DNA from: Phascolomyces articulosus
Taxonomy: Eukaryota; Mucoromycota; Mucoromycetes; Mucorales; Lichtheimiaceae
NCBI GenBank assembly: GCA_025677815.1
Contig: JAIXMP010000019.1
Coordinates: forward strand, 744,001 to 808,000
Length of the DNA: 64,000 bases
Reading direction: 5' to 3'
Under the pieces are notes generated by a model that saw only the letters and a program-made list of their open reading frames with translations, was not told the origin of the DNA and did no database searches. This document shows positions 1-14,300 of this stretch, piece after piece (positions within the stretch are counted from its first letter, which is position 1; the number at the start of each line of letters is the position of its first letter). A program made the translations under genes and the position numbers.

Positions 1-3000
1 AAAACTGTGTAACAATAATGAATCGAATGCATTCAAAGCATAATATGTACCACTGTTATGGCCCATTTTTAAAACACATATCATCAGTGGAAGTCAACAT
101 AATAATTTTACGCAAAGATGTTCATTTCTATGAAGAAAATCAAATATTATCCATCATCGTTGAAGCATCATATTCAATTATTCCATTTACGTAGTGGTCT
201 CAATAAAAGTAACAGCGAGTATGCTTTCTATTTGAGGCGGTAAACAAAGTTCATAAGAAGGGATGCTTTAGCAACTGATTATCTATGTGTTATGTTGTGT
301 CATCCATATAGATTTCTTTATCGAACTATTAAAGCAATCAATTATCAGCAACAAAAAATACAAAAAGATGGAACCGTACTCTTCCTTTATGGTTTTGAAT
401 TAGTGTACGTATTATCGATTCTAACGGCAAGTTTTCCCATTATAATGCATTGAATAAAAAATAGCGTAAGAAAAAAATGTCGAAAACAAAAACGTTGATA
501 TTCGGGTAATACTATAAAAAAATGACTAAAATTCATCGACACATATTCAAGAACCAAGCACCAAGCATCGCCAACTTATGTAAACGTGATTTTCTTTATA
601 ATACCAATAATTATCTGTAAGCATTTTTGGTATTACAGAAATCCCATTATGATATGCTATCCTTCTCCACCAACAAGCATACAAGACTGGGTAATTAGCA
701 CTTCAAATAGTCTTTTTATTCTCAAATACTAATCAGTGACTGAAATATGTACCACATCGACATTCTATTTCCAAATGCAAACTCAGTGATTGCTTATCAC
801 TTGTCATTATATTTACTCTTCTTTGGTGTTTTGGGTTACCCTATCGTTTGTTTGGTCTATCATAAAACACTAACAATAACGCAAAATATGTCATCAGTGA
901 GTCCAGCAACATACAACAACGAAAAAAATGTCTGGAAATCTCGCATTCGACAAATAAGTAGTGAATTCATCCAAGGAATGGAAAATATTTATTTCTTTGA
1001 TTGCCTCGATACATATTTTATGCCTTTTCTAGCGAATATATAAAATATGAACATACAACCCCAGAATTTTGATCAGCATAATGGAGACATAATGGAGAAC
1101 AACTGTGACGAGAATTATGTTTGTAATAATTCATCAACAAGTACATCCTATTATTTTCAATCCTTTTTTTTTGGCTTTTATATAAGGCAAAGTGTTAGTG
1201 GGTTATAATAGCTCAGCGTCTTGAAAATCCTAGCACCTATTGATGTGATGAAAGACCCCTCCAAAAGTGTTGTCACTAAATTAAACCCCACTGCAGCACT
1301 TTACCTTTGTATCAGCTTCTTCCAACAATTATTTATATTCATTGAAAGGAAATTATGAAAACTATTGGGAGAAATCAAATTATACAGAAAATGAATATCC
1401 CCTCAGTATCACAAACGTTTTAGATTCCAGTATTATAGACGGTGATAATCATATCGTTATATGATGTGTTTTCAACAAATCCATGAAGAGGCACATCAAC
1501 GGACAATTATATTCTTATAATGTATTCAATATAACGATGCTAGTGCAATTGTTGTATTATTATTGATTTATTATTGTTTCCCAAAAAGCAAAAAAACTAG
1601 AAAAGTAAAAATACGCAGAATGTATGAATACCATTCAAGTAAAAGCCGTGAAATTCTAGGATTTTGCGTATTAATTTCGATATAAGTTGAAACGACTATT
1701 AGCTGTTAATACATCAAACAATACTCAGAATGTTGGGAATGCATATAATGATTTGCCAAAATAATGACGCCCTTGTTTCTTTATATAACGCATGATTATC
1801 AACTAGTTATTCTACAAGATAGAAGAACGTGGGAATATGCAATTTTCCGTTTTTATATATATATCTTACGTACTTCATCATTGGTCTTGTTTTTGATGAG
1901 AATTACACATAATGCCTCTACTAGCTATTGTAACCAAAAGAGTTGGGATATCAAAACCTAAGCCAGTGAATTTTGCTGCATTCCCAATCCCCCATGTGCC
2001 GTTCCTCCAAAAAGTTCGTAATTTCTATCGTTTCTTATATTGTTATGTGAAATATTTCTCGTTTTTTATTTAGTGGAATCCTTTTATTGTGATGTTATGA
2101 ACGACACATAACCAAAATCGTACTTATATAGATCAGTAAGATAACAAATATCAACAAATGGATATATGAAAAACCTTTATTTCTCAAGCCAGGTGATTTC
2201 CACAAATTACAACTTCTTTATCTTGGTCAACCTCATTTCGGCATATTACACTACACATGAAGGCATTCTGACAATCTAATACAAGTACTAGCGAAAGGTA
2301 AAGATGTACTGCAATATACTTTACAGTAGTATTTTTCTTGTATATATATTATTGTACAGTTTCGCACGGATATATAAATTGTCAAAAAGATATATAGAAG
2401 ATATTGAAGGATTATAATTCTTCATAGAATTGTCTATTTACATCATTATTTAAAATTGAAAAAAAAAATCGATAGCAAGAACACTTGATGAAGCGGTGAT
2501 AAAAATATTATCTACCTTACGTTGATACGATTTTAAATAAGTTTTACTTTTCAAAATGCCATTAAAAAAAAGAATGCATCTTTTGAGTACAGATGCTTCA
2601 AAATATCCATATATGCACTTGATTTTTTTTTGGATATATCGCCATAAACCAACAAAAAATGACCCAAGCATAATTATCCTATTGCCACGACGTTTGATAA
2701 AAAAAATCACATCGAGTAAGTACTCCCATCGGCCGATTGGCATCTGTGTATTTGATAGGAAAATGCGTTGTTAGTTACAGCACTAATAACTGGATAGCTA
2801 ATGAGGATAGTGAGATATTATTGCTTCATTTTGTACTATATAAGCAGAGGAGAAATACCGAATAGCTATGTTACCTGCGAAAAGAGGATTAGAAAAACAC
2901 TTCATGTGATATTATTCGTTATATACAATATTTATTGAGATCCACATTAACCGAATGACAGATCAAAGAAGCATGACCAAATCATTTGAATCAGTAACAC

Positions 3001-4050
3001 ATCATTTAATATTTATATTCTCGTATTTGGGTAAAAACAATCTTCTATATCAAAACCAGTAGTCTATCGTATAATAGTATGGGTAATGGTCCCTGCATGA
3101 TGAAAGAAAATTCTTGCTACATAATCGCATACAAAAAAAAAAAATATGCCTGCGGTGGCAAAGCATGATAATAGAAATTGTGGTCAGGATCAACCTATCT
3201 TAATCAAATCCCAACTCTATTTCCTCATTTTTTGATAACAGTCTATGACATGATAGCAATTTGAAAACATAAAAAATGAATCTACTTGCTGTCAGCTTCG
3301 TGAAGTTACAGTTTACATCATCTACATAATGTAATATCATGGAAAATATAGTTGAATATTTATTATATTATAAATGATAACATCTGTCTTGTTGCAACAT
3401 GACTACTTTATAAAGCGTAACGTAACATACAATCACTTCTATCAATACTATATTTTACGTATGCCAATAATATAAATATACATAATAACCGATACGAGAA
3501 ACAGAATGATAAATCTGCTGAAAGTGAATTAATAAGAATGACAACTATACCTGGTTGAAACGTTGAAACCGAGAACCAACATTCATACTTTACGTTAGCA
3601 TAAAAAAGAGTATTTCATGCTATTTCCTGATTATGATATGATACATTTTCTTGCAATTTCCGATGGATCATATATTAACCAACAACAGGGTTGAGTCTAC
3701 ATTCTGTCATTTTAGTAATATCAACAAGAGTTGGGGGTATCATGTCCCCCAAAGAAAAAATGTGTGGAGTTATACAAGTAGTGATTACCATAATAAGTAG
3801 TCCCTGTCCGTTTGGTGGTATTTGTGTTACCAGTAGGCAACTTCGGAATGGATACCGACAGTTTTTAATGCGTTTTTGCTTTGATGTTGTTATGTTTACT
3901 TTTGTTTATATTTCTTCTTCTTGATGTTGTTGTTGTTATTGCTATGGAACGATCATTCCGAATCATTAGTTTATTATCATTAAGAAGACCCTAATCAAAT
4001 GAGATGGTTTGGATAATGCATCCATCTTATTTCTAATTATAAAAACCCCT
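1..4050. other. AT-rich region without a recognisable gene
   Basis: No open frame here exceeds about 100 codons and none shows a recognisable domain, codon pattern or splice structure. The longest (747-1043, +) encodes a 98-residue, partly hydrophobic peptide with no known motif. I found no tRNA boxes, terminal repeats or tandem arrays. I treat the stretch as intergenic; it could be the end of a larger gene-poor region. Confidence 0.6.
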
Positions 4051-4376
4051 CTTCTTCTTCTTCTTCTTGTAGTTCCTCTTATTATAAACACCCCTTGTCC
4101 TCTTTTTTTTTTTTTTTTTTAACAAATAATAATCATCAATCCTTTCAGTCAATCTTTATCCTCGGACTTCTTATTTCTTTCTTCTTTCTCTTTTTGTTTT
4201 ATTTTCACTTTCTTTCTCTTCTTCACTCTTTCTCTTTCTTTCTCTTTTTTTTTCATATATAAAAAAGTTGTAAATAGTGATAAATATTATTATATTATTC
4301 TATAAATATACCAAAAAAAAACCATAAATTTTCTTTCTCACTTCCCTTTCCCTCATTATCATTTTGACATTGTACA
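4050..4376 (+). promoter_or_regulatory. Pyrimidine-rich promoter/5' leader of the PUF gene
   Basis: Directly before the ATG at 4377 lie a CTT-repeat run (about 4051-4068), a T tract (about 4104-4120), and long CT-rich stretches (about 4160-4250 and 4330-4357), with TATA-like AT sequence around 4255-4310. CT-rich tracts just upstream of the start are common in fungal promoters. The exact transcription start cannot be read from sequence. Confidence 0.4.
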
Positions 4377-7300
4377 ATGACACACTCGGATTCCGAGCCA
4401 CCGTCGCCGCCTGATTACTCTACCGAGACAGTTGTTCACTATTCTCACCGAAAAAGGTAACTATGCGCGTTTTTTTTTATTTATTTTATTTTTGAAAGGA
4501 TATATATATATTTATATATATATATATATTTATTTATTTTTATATCATACGAAAAAAAAGGGATGTTGGAAAACGATTCAAGGGGAAAGGATGTATGTGT
4601 GTGTGTGCGTGGGGGGCTTTTTTATAAAAATTATTATGAAATAGATAATTTATAATTATAGTTATTAACTATTACTATTATCATCGGTTTTGGTGTGTGC
4701 GTGTGTGTGTTTCGATGTGGTTGGTGTGTGTGGATGTGTGTGCTATAAATATCATCATAAAAACCCGTGTATTTTTATTATTATTATATTGGGGCTTTTA
4801 TATATTTTTGGGAAATCCCTTTCAATTTAACATTATTATTTCTTTTCCTTTTTCCAATTATTTTTATTTATTAGTTGGAATACGACAACCACTTCAAGTA
4901 ATCACGAAGACGAAGAAGAAGACGATCCAGTGGACTTGAAGAAGAAACAACAACAACCACTATCATCTCATAATAAAGAAGAAGAATCCATGTGGCAGCA
5001 GCAAAAACATAAACAACAACAGAAAAAACGGGTCCAGTTAGTGTCACACAATGACCATCATGAACATTTACGACAACGACCTCGAGCAGATACAATGCCA
5101 ACCTCCATCACTGGATTTAATCATAATGTGGATCATGATGATGATATACCAACGACATTGACAATGCCCGAAGCTTCCGAACATAAAATGACTTCCGTCA
5201 TACCTACAACATCATCATCTCCTTCTGTTTTTCGTCATCGTTCTGGTTCAATTACTTTACCACCTTCCAATCCATTTGGGGATGGTATTTTTAATAATAA
5301 CCATCATCATCACCATCATCGTCATTCAGGGATAACATCAACATCAGCAACGAATGATCCAAAAAGCCCAACGACACCTACAACAGATCAATTATTAAAA
5401 GAAGATGATGGAAATACAATTGCCAGTACATTAGCTTCTCTTGGATTAGATGATATTGATAAAGACCATCGTCGACATACTATCCATGCAAGTCATTCCT
5501 ATTCTTCTTTACGTTCATGGTATAATCCAACATCTTCAACAGGAGGAGATCCTACTACTTCTAATTGGCCATCCACATCATCAACCAATACAAGTAGTAA
5601 GGGCGGAAGTATTGGTAGTCATAGTGGTATCACAGGAGAACAACAACAAGATCATTCCAATAATAATACCATGACGACTCCTTCAGTTCATCAACACCAC
5701 CCACCTCATCATCATCCACGTCCTACTTCCCAGGGATTAATGATGGCTGTTGCCAACAAGTTTCAGGCACAAAGACCACGTGCCATTAGTATGAGTGTTG
5801 CAGATAATCGACCACCTTTTGAAAATATGAATCATTATTTATCACCTCATCATCGATCTATATGGCAACAACCTCATCAACAACAACAACCTTTGATGAG
5901 ACGTCAACCAGCTCAAGAACAAACAGCAACAACAGCAACAACAACGCGGCTTCGGAGTTCCAACAGTAGTGCAGATTTACTTGAAATGATGGCAAGACAG
6001 CAACATCGAACTTCAAGAGGAAGTCTAGGTACTCCCACCAGTGGAGATATGTTGATGGATGATTGGGTAAAGATATTAAAAAGGTTTTTTCTTTTAAATA
6101 TTCTGTTTTGGATGGGCTGTAACGTGTGTAAAAAAAAAAATGAGGTGATGAAAATTGATCAAGGTGTTTGTGTGTGTGTATATATCATGAAATTATACCC
6201 AATGTGTCATTTACTTACATGAAAACTCTATCTTTATATACTCAATAGGATATCACAGGTAGTAATACAATGGGTATTGAAGAGTGTTCATCCACTTCTT
6301 CACCTGCTTCGAGTAGTACCACTACCACCACTCAACAACAACAACAACCGACACGTTCACTTTGGCTTGGAAATATGGATCCCACCTTAACCATGACTGA
6401 TCTGCAATGTATTTTTTCACAATTTGGTGTGATTGAAACGATTCGTATTTTACCCGATCGAGAATGTGCATTTATTAATTTTTTCACTTTGGAAGACGCT
6501 TTACGTGCAAAAGAAGGCTTGATGCATACCCTGAATGGACGATTGGGGAATTCGGCTGTTAAGGTAGGGTTCGGAAAAGCTGACGCCGTTCCGCAACAAC
6601 AAGTACCACCACAACAAGCTCCACCACCTCCACCTCAACAACAACAACAACAACAACAGCCGACGTGCGGCGGCGTAGTGAGCGGAGAATTAGGTGCCAA
6701 TGCACAAGGACCAACACGAGCTTTGTGTAAAGTATTAATTAACTATACCTTATTTTCTTTATCATCAATTCATGTACCCTTGTTTTTTATTATTTCCACT
6801 CCAATCTCCCCTTGGGTTTTATTCTCCCCTTATTTCCATAATCCCTTGGATCCCCTTTTTACATCATAATGGATTCTAGAGAGAAAACCAAGAAAGACTC
6901 ATCCAACAAACACTATTTTTCTTAATAATAGGGATAGGGAATATTCCATCTTCCACCACCTATGCCATGCTATTTTCATTGTTTTCACCTTTTGGTATCA
7001 TTGAATCCGTTCGAGTCTTGACACATAAAAACTGCGGCTTTGTGAATTTTGAATTACAAGAAGATGCTATGCGTGCTAAAAAAGCATTGCAAGGAAAAGA
7101 AATTATGGGTCCCGCTACGGGTCCTATTCGTATTGGCTTTGCCAAGGTCCCTGCTTTACCTACGACACCCACTTCAGGAACGATGATGCCAACACCACCT
7201 ATTACCAATACTATGATGCCACCTCATCCTGGTATGATTGCACCCATTCCTAATACCAATACCATGATTCCTACCATGACTCCACCTTCAGCAGCGATTG

Positions 7301-9551
7301 CAACAAGTATGTCAAGACCCGATTATCATAATTTCGATCCCATGACGATGGCAGCTACTGCCGTCGATTCAACCGAAAATTTAAAATCCGCTTCAACATT
7401 TGGTGGATGGTCAACCACGTCTTCGTCTCCTACCACACCTTTCAATCATACAACGACAACAACATCACATCCCAATGGTGGTGGTTGTACGAATGGTGGA
7501 GAAGGATATCAACAACAACAAATGATGATGTACATGATGGCTGAAATGATGGGCAATGGATCGACGAATATTTATGCTGCTATTGCAAGTGAACGCCAAT
7601 TATTAATGAGTGAGCTCGGAGGAACGGAAGATGAAAATGATGGCCCCTTATTTGATGGTAAAGTGTTGTTATTATTATTTTAAGGTTTTTATTTTGGGAA
7701 TTCATATACACACACTATGCATCTTGTATATATAAACAAATCATGAAGGAGCGGATAGAGAAGGAGGAGGAAAGGGGGAGTGTGTGTGCGTGTGAGAGAG
7801 AGATGGAGATGATACACTTTGATACTGATTACATTCAATATATGGGATTTCAAATAACAAATAGAAATGCATATGCCATTAAGTTATTTTGCAAATATTC
7901 CAGCTGCTCCTGAATTGGGACAATCTCGTAGAATCGATATTGGTCGATTACGTGATATTCGTAAACGATTAGATACGGGTTATGTACCAACTAAAGAACT
8001 TGAAGTCATTGCTCTTGAATGTTTGGATGAAATCATTGAATTATGTAGTGGTAAGTATCTCTATTTCTTTCTTGGTATCCATTTAGGACTCAATGTATAC
8101 TTACATAAATATATAGATCATATTGGAAACACAGTCATTCAACGCTTATTCGAACGATGTTCTGAAGTCACCAAATCACGCATGTTGGATGTCGTTGCAC
8201 CTTATCTTGCTTCTATTGGTATTCATAAAAATGGTACTTGGGCTGCTCAAAAGATCATTGATACTGGTAGACTTCCTGCACAGGTATGTATATTTATATA
8301 AATTCTTGATGGCTACCCTACTTTTTTTTTACTCTATAGTTATTAAATAATAACTATCCTCCCATCCCACCGAAAAAAAATCTATAGATCAATCGAATTT
8401 GTGCCAGTATCAAACCTTATGTACCAGCTCTTTTATTGGATCAATTTGGCAATTATGTAGTACAATGTTGTTTAGGACTTGGACCTGAACGTAACCAATT
8501 TATATTTGATGCGATTGTGGATAATTGTTGGGAAATTGCTCAAGGAAGATTTGGAGCAAGAGCTGTACGAGCTACTTTAGAAAGTCCTCATGTTACAAAA
8601 AGGCAACAGGTAATATGGAGTGGCAAAAAAAAAAGAATAAGTAATCTTTATATAAAATCTAACGTTTTATGTTATTGAATATTATAGAAATACGTCGCTG
8701 CCACAATTATACAACACGCTCTTGTCTTGGCCACCAATGCCAATGGCGCTCTATTATTAATTTGGTTATTGGATACATCTGGTATTCCAGGTCGTTACCG
8801 AGTTCTTGCTCCTCGATTAACACCTCATTTAACTCGACTTTGTACACATAAACTAGCCTCCTTGACAGTTTTAAAAATTATCAATCAACGTCATGAACCT
8901 GATGCCCGTGCCTTGATTCTCGATGCCTTGATCTTTAACTATAATAACAATAACCACGATCAACAACAACATCCTGTCGTCATTGATGAAGTCCTCAAAG
9001 ATCAAGTCCATGGTGTGAATTTGATTCAAAAGATCTTGTCCAGTTCTTATGTAGAATTGAGAGAGCGTCAACGTATTGCTGAAAGAATGAAACAAGTTTT
9101 GAATAAACTCAAATTACAACATGTCCAAGGATATAAACGATTGATGGAAGAAATTAATATGGTCATGGGGGATTCGAATCCTGGTGCTAGTTTAGGTGCT
9201 CTTCCTGGTTTGGTACCTCCTTCATTTGCTATGAATCCTGAAGTGGCAGCTGCTTTTCATGCGAAATATTTAGCGGCTGCTGCTGCTGCAGTACAAGCTG
9301 CCACGAGTACAACGACAACGGCGACGGCTACAGCAGGTATAGTGGAAGGGAATGCTAATACAGGAAATGCAGGGACAACGTTGTCGTCTTCTTCGACATT
9401 GATTACGACATCATCCCCTGTTCCTGAACCCCGTACAAGTATGGATCAACCTCAACAAGTGGTAGTCGTAGGTGATAATAATGAACTTGTAGCTTCACCC
9501 ACAGTGACAACGACAGAAACAACTACTACTGCTACTACAACAGCAATGTAA
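4377..9551 (+). CDS. JSN1: RRM and Pumilio (PUF) domain RNA-binding protein, Jsn1/Puf2-like
   Basis: This is a post-transcriptional regulator that binds mRNA through Pumilio repeats and two RRMs; the RRM+PUF layout is that of yeast Jsn1/Puf2. Eight exons keep frame: 4377-4456, 4875-6066, 6249-6726, 6932-7657, 7865-8050, 8117-8283, 8388-8609, 8688-9551, giving about 1304 residues. The first 430 residues are low complexity (His, Gln, Ser, Thr). RRM1 (about 460-535) begins RSLWLGNMDP and has ECAFINF as its RNP1-like strand. RRM2 (about 582-655) begins ALWIGNIPSS with NCGFVNF. The PUF domain (about 830-1180) shows repeat cores GNTVIQ, NGTWAAQ, FGNYVVQ, FGARAVR, NGALLLI, ASLTVLK and GVNLIQ. Several repeats depart from the classical base-reading triplet, as in Jsn1/Puf2, so RNA specificity is likely weaker. 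The tail is Ala/Thr-rich. The start is the first ATG in frame after the pyrimidine-rich leader. Confidence 0.9.
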
Positions 9552-10411
9552 GATAAAACTTCATACATATATCTATATTACTCAAACAATCAAAAGCAAA
9601 ACTATATATATCATCATCTCAACAAATGAACCACCAAAAAAAAAAAAAAAAGCAACAACATTTTCAATTATAACAATTCAATTTCAACAGAATCAAAAAA
9701 AAACATACATACCCTTTCATACCATTCCCCCTCACAAACACACACACACACCCTTCAATGACTTTATCTCACTTGCTCATCAACACTACATCACATATAA
9801 TATAATATATATATATATATATCACAACAAGATGACCCACATACTTTTCCTTTATTTTTATTATCATTTTTATTATCTTATTATTTTCATGCATTTTTTT
9901 TCTTCTCATTTTTCTTTTGTAAGACTGCACAGCACACATTATATATATTTCATGGTTTCTTTTTTTTTATTATTTCCTCATGCACACACACACATCCACA
10001 CATTACAAGAGTATATAGCCACACACACACATACATCCACACGCACTGTTTTTCTTTCTTCTTTTGCACAAAAAACAACATTATTATTATTATTATTATA
10101 TCACATCATTTGAGCACATACTTCTCACTTTCACCCCCCACCCCCCTCCCACAAAAAAAAACGCAATTTCCTATATTTTATGCTTTCTCTCTTTTTTTCT
10201 TTTGTTATTTAGTTAGAGACCGATTTTTTTATTATTGTTATTTTGTTTTCGTTTTTTTTATTATTAAAAGTATATATATAAAATGAACTATTATTGTTTT
10301 TTTTTATCATTGATCTTTATTTTTTATTATTATGAATATTATTAAGAAGAGGATAATTTCCATGACTAATAGTTTGAGGGGTATACAAAAAAAAAAGAAA
10401 CGATATATTGA
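9552..10411. other. Convergent 3' region with simple repeats
   Basis: This gap lies between the 3' ends of the PUF gene (+) and the bZIP gene (-). It holds poly-A and CA-rich runs (about 9640-9755 and 9980-10040), a TA run (about 9800-9825), an ATT repeat (10081-10100) and poly-T. It probably contains the 3' UTRs of both genes. I see no coding content. Confidence 0.6.
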
Positions 10412-11317
10412 TCATGAAGAAGGAGGGGAAGTCGTTGTTTTTTCCGATACTATTGAATGACGATGATGATGTTGTGGTGATGGTGAAGAAGAAGAGGGTG
10501 AAGTAGTAGTAGGTAACAAGGGTGGAGAAGAAGATATATGATGAGCAGGAGGAGGATTTAATAATGATTTCAAATAGGTATTTTCTTTTTCCAACGCATC
10601 CAATTTCCTTGTATCCGATTCTTTTTCTTCTCGGAACCGTGTCATGATGGATTCTAATTGCGATACCCGATCATTTAAATCTTGTTGTGGGGATGTAGAC
10701 GAAGCAGCGGATTCAATTAATGGATGTTTAGGATTATACTGTCTTAGGGCACTGGATAATTGTTGAACACGTTGTTCTAATAAAACAACTCGTTCTTGAA
10801 GTTCTTTTTCTCGTTGTTTACGTCGTTCTCGAAATCGACTGGAGGCTCCTGCATTACGTCGTCTTTTTTCTGCAAGAATAGCATCGGATGTATGATCGTG
10901 TGAAATGGCCCATGGTCCTCCGCCACTTCCACTGCCGCTACTGGATCGTCGACCACTGGATGAGTTTCCACCACTGTTGGAAGAATTGCTAGGATGATCT
11001 ACTTTGGGTAAGAGCTGTGGAAATGCACTGATGGGTGGTAAAATAGGTGGGTTATTATTATTATTATTATTATTCGTTTCGATGGAGGAATGTGGAGGTG
11101 GTGGTGAACTTGTCAGACGATTGGATGGGTGGTGATAATTATTATATGGATGATGATGATGAGGATGAGATGATTGTGGTGTAGATGATAATAAACTCAT
11201 GGTATTACTGGGTATAGGTGAAACTGGTGATGAAATAATATTGGTTTTTGTCGTTGTAGTAGTCGTTGAAGTAGAAGTTGGTTGAGAAGTAGAAGAAGAA
11301 GAAGAAGGATTATTCAT
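10412..11317 (-). CDS. bZIP transcription factor, Cys3/Met4-like basic region
   Basis: A single-exon gene encoding a 301-residue DNA-binding protein. Residues 1-140 are low complexity (Ser, Thr, His, Pro, an Asn run near 82-89). The basic region spans about 151-172, with core RRRNAGASSRFRERRKQRE, followed by a short leucine zipper (about 173-191). The spacing and the RFR..KKQRE-type signature match the fungal Cys3/Met28/Met4 group, which controls sulfur assimilation; that regulatory role is inference from family resemblance only. A second amphipathic coiled coil (about 213-254, NDRVSQLESI to KENTYLKSLL) follows after a Ser-rich linker and may aid dimerisation. The start is the only ATG upstream of the low-complexity N terminus. 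Its promoter faces the large gene-poor stretch. Confidence 0.88.
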   Translation of the reverse strand: MNNPSSSSSTSQPTSTSTTTTTTKTNIISSPVSPIPSNTMSLLSSTPQSSHPHHHHPYNNYHHPSNRLTSSPPPPHSSIETNNNNNNNNPPILPPISAFPQLLPKVDHPSNSSNSGGNSSSGRRSSSGSGSGGGPWAISHDHTSDAILAEKRRRNAGASSRFRERRKQREKELQERVVLLEQRVQQLSSALRQYNPKHPLIESAASSTSPQQDLNDRVSQLESIMTRFREEKESDTRKLDALEKENTYLKSLLNPPPAHHISSSPPLLPTTTSPSSSSPSPQHHHRHSIVSEKTTTSPPSS

Positions 11318-14300
11318 ATTTGTGAAAAAAAAGACCCTTTATATATAAACTGGTCTTGCCTAAAAATAAATAAAATGGTAAATGGTGTGAATGTTATATG
11401 TGGGGGTGAGAAGAAGATTTATATGGGCGGATAAGTAAAAAAGAAAAAAAATGCAGGGACGATCACACTAGTTTACAGTATGGATCGAATAAGAAACAAA
11501 AAGGTACATTTGGGGGTGAGAAGAAAGAAGAAGAGTATTTTGATAGCCCTGGGAAACTAAGGGGAAGTAAACAGTAGTGTAAGATTATACTAATTCTGGT
11601 TGGAGCGGAGGAAATAATACTACACTTGGACCATATATTGCGCCATATATGACGTTATTATGCCACTCGATTGCGTTCTCAGGTTACACAGAGCTATTCC
11701 ATTGCTTAAATTTAGGAAAATCATTTTTCGTTTGTTTGTGTTCTCTTTTTAGTATTTGTTACTTGGTTGTTGCCAAGTCAAAACATGGCAATTTTTTTTG
11801 AGTTTCTCATCGTTTCATAGAATCATCATAATCATAATAATAATCATGATAAGTTTCAAATGAATTATTAGCCCGTGCGTGTGAAAGTAATACTTTATAT
11901 CATGGGTTGGGTCCCTTTCGTAATTTACCAAGTCCTACGTTGTTTTTTTTTGAATGATAAGATAATTCCACTCCTTATTCTTCTTTTTCCCATTTAAAAC
12001 CATTATTCATCATGTGATCAGTTTATTCCATATTCATTTCACTTATTTTGCCACATCTTGTTGTTATATCACTCCTTGTTTCCACACGGGATAAAGGTCA
12101 AAGTTCAAAAAAGAGGTCATAGAGTATTATAAAAAAAAAAAGAGATAACAATGTTATTGTTGTTGTTGTTGTTGTTTTACAACATATACATAACTTATAA
12201 TATGAATAATAATAGTATGGGTCACGAACGAAACATTGCGTGCTTATCAAAGAAAATCATTCAAGTTGAGATGATACTTGTAATAAAACAAAATTGGGTT
12301 TAACCCAAAAAACCATGTTTGTTTACCAAATTAATCCACTTTGTAACAATTTGCAAACTTGAACGTGATATGACGAATTTTTATTTTATTCTTGATCATC
12401 ATCATTATCATTATTATTACTGAATAACAGAACAAGACATGGTCATCCATATTAGGAAAACCAAGACAAATGGAGTTGTTCACTTTGAGTAGAGAATCCG
12501 TTATTCTGGATTCACACTTCTATGTACCTTGGTTTTTTTTTTATCTTCCGAGAATGCTATTCTCGTCGTCATCATAGTATAGGATTATGTTTGCTGCATG
12601 AAAAATTTGAATAGGAGAAGAACTTTATCGTAAAGTAGTTTTTCTATAACTATTTCATGTGAACAACAACAACAGCAACAAAAGTCTAAAATAAGAACAT
12701 TCAACAAGAAGGAAGTAACTATTCTTTTATCGGGTATGAACCAATTTAGACGAATATGTATTAGCAAACAGGTCTACTGTTTTTTTTTCTTATTATGGAA
12801 GTTTCTCCAAGAAAAATATATACCATGTTACATCTTTTCGAATGATTATACCCTACACCTTCTTATCCTTCTCATAATAAAGTGTGATAATGAGTCCTAT
12901 TATGTAAGTGCGATCATTAAAGTAGAAAGTTTTATTTGTAAAATTCAAAAATTTATAAGAGAGTAGTTGTAGTCGATAATTGGGAGGCCCTACTGATATA
13001 AGTCGGGCTATTTCATTCGAAGTAAAAGGTAGTATATTAATGGTTTAGTTGTCTTCAGTAGTACTAGGAATAACGTATAAAAATATATCTTTTTATATGG
13101 AGATGACATGAGAACCTAGAAGTTCAACATGAAACTATTTATTTAACCTTGTCATGGACCTAATTAACGGATCGAGTGAGTATGGTTTTTTTTTCAAGGT
13201 CACTGACTCCAATAGCGATTACAACAATACATACGGATGATAATACTTGCTTGATATCCATAATTCAATTCCGAGTCTTTTATAATATATACCAAGTTTA
13301 CTTGCTATAGTGTATGAAAATTGTTTGCGTGATAATGAAAAGAAATGAGGCTTTTTATCATCGAAAGAAAAAATGAAAATAAATGGTTTATTGATTCCAG
13401 AGGATCCTTCTTGCTAAAAAATGTTTTTCTTTCATCAAAAACATGGATGTAGTATTTCACAATACCTTTATATTATTTGTATTCATCAATGAATGCAAGT
13501 GGAAATATATGGCATTTGTTATTTCACTGAACACCTTTTATACATTGTCGTAATTTGATCTCGAATGGTGCGTGAACAGAGTATGATTGGTGATGGTTGT
13601 TACAAATCTCCCGTTATCCCTCCTATTGTCATCTATTCCATGATTCTCTCGAGTTTTACTCATTTCCACTCCTCATAAAAAAAATCAAGAGAACCTCAAT
13701 ATCTTCCAATACTAAATTCCGATATTTTTTTGGATATTCAATTGCTTCTCTCCTCTCATAGTTTTATCAAATAATCTTGGAATTGCCATAGATGCTGCAG
13801 TTTTTTTTATTTGTATGCTTGCGAAAAGTACATGTGTGAATGATAATTGGCACACCCTTTTCCTTCCATTATTTCAAAAAATTTTCATGTTGAAGCAATA
13901 ATAGGAAGAGGGGATGGCTTTGATTCATTGTTTGTAATATTTAGGGCATTCCTGTGGTCCTCCAGTCATTTTTCTTTATCTATATCTACTCGTGAAAAGT
14001 ACTCATATTCTGTATGATATCATCATTATAATTACCTAGATTGTATGTAAATCGTTAGAAGCGTTACTCTCTCGTGTTAAATTATAATTATTTGTAAGCT
14101 ACACATTGGATATGGCAGAAAATACGTTATTATGAAGTTACCTGGTGATTATAAATGAACCCTTGATAAGAATTCTTCTATAGATGATACTATCCCATCA
14201 TATTTATTGGACTACAGCCACATGATTCATTTGGGTTAATCAAGTAGATGTTTTGATATTTCTGTGGTTTTGTTGTATACACGAACGCAAAAAAAAGCAC

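Noticed and set aside
4432..4644. Open frame with repeated Ile-Tyr in the first PUF intron
   Set aside because: It lies between a matching donor (4457) and acceptor (4874) and is made by TA and GT repeats.
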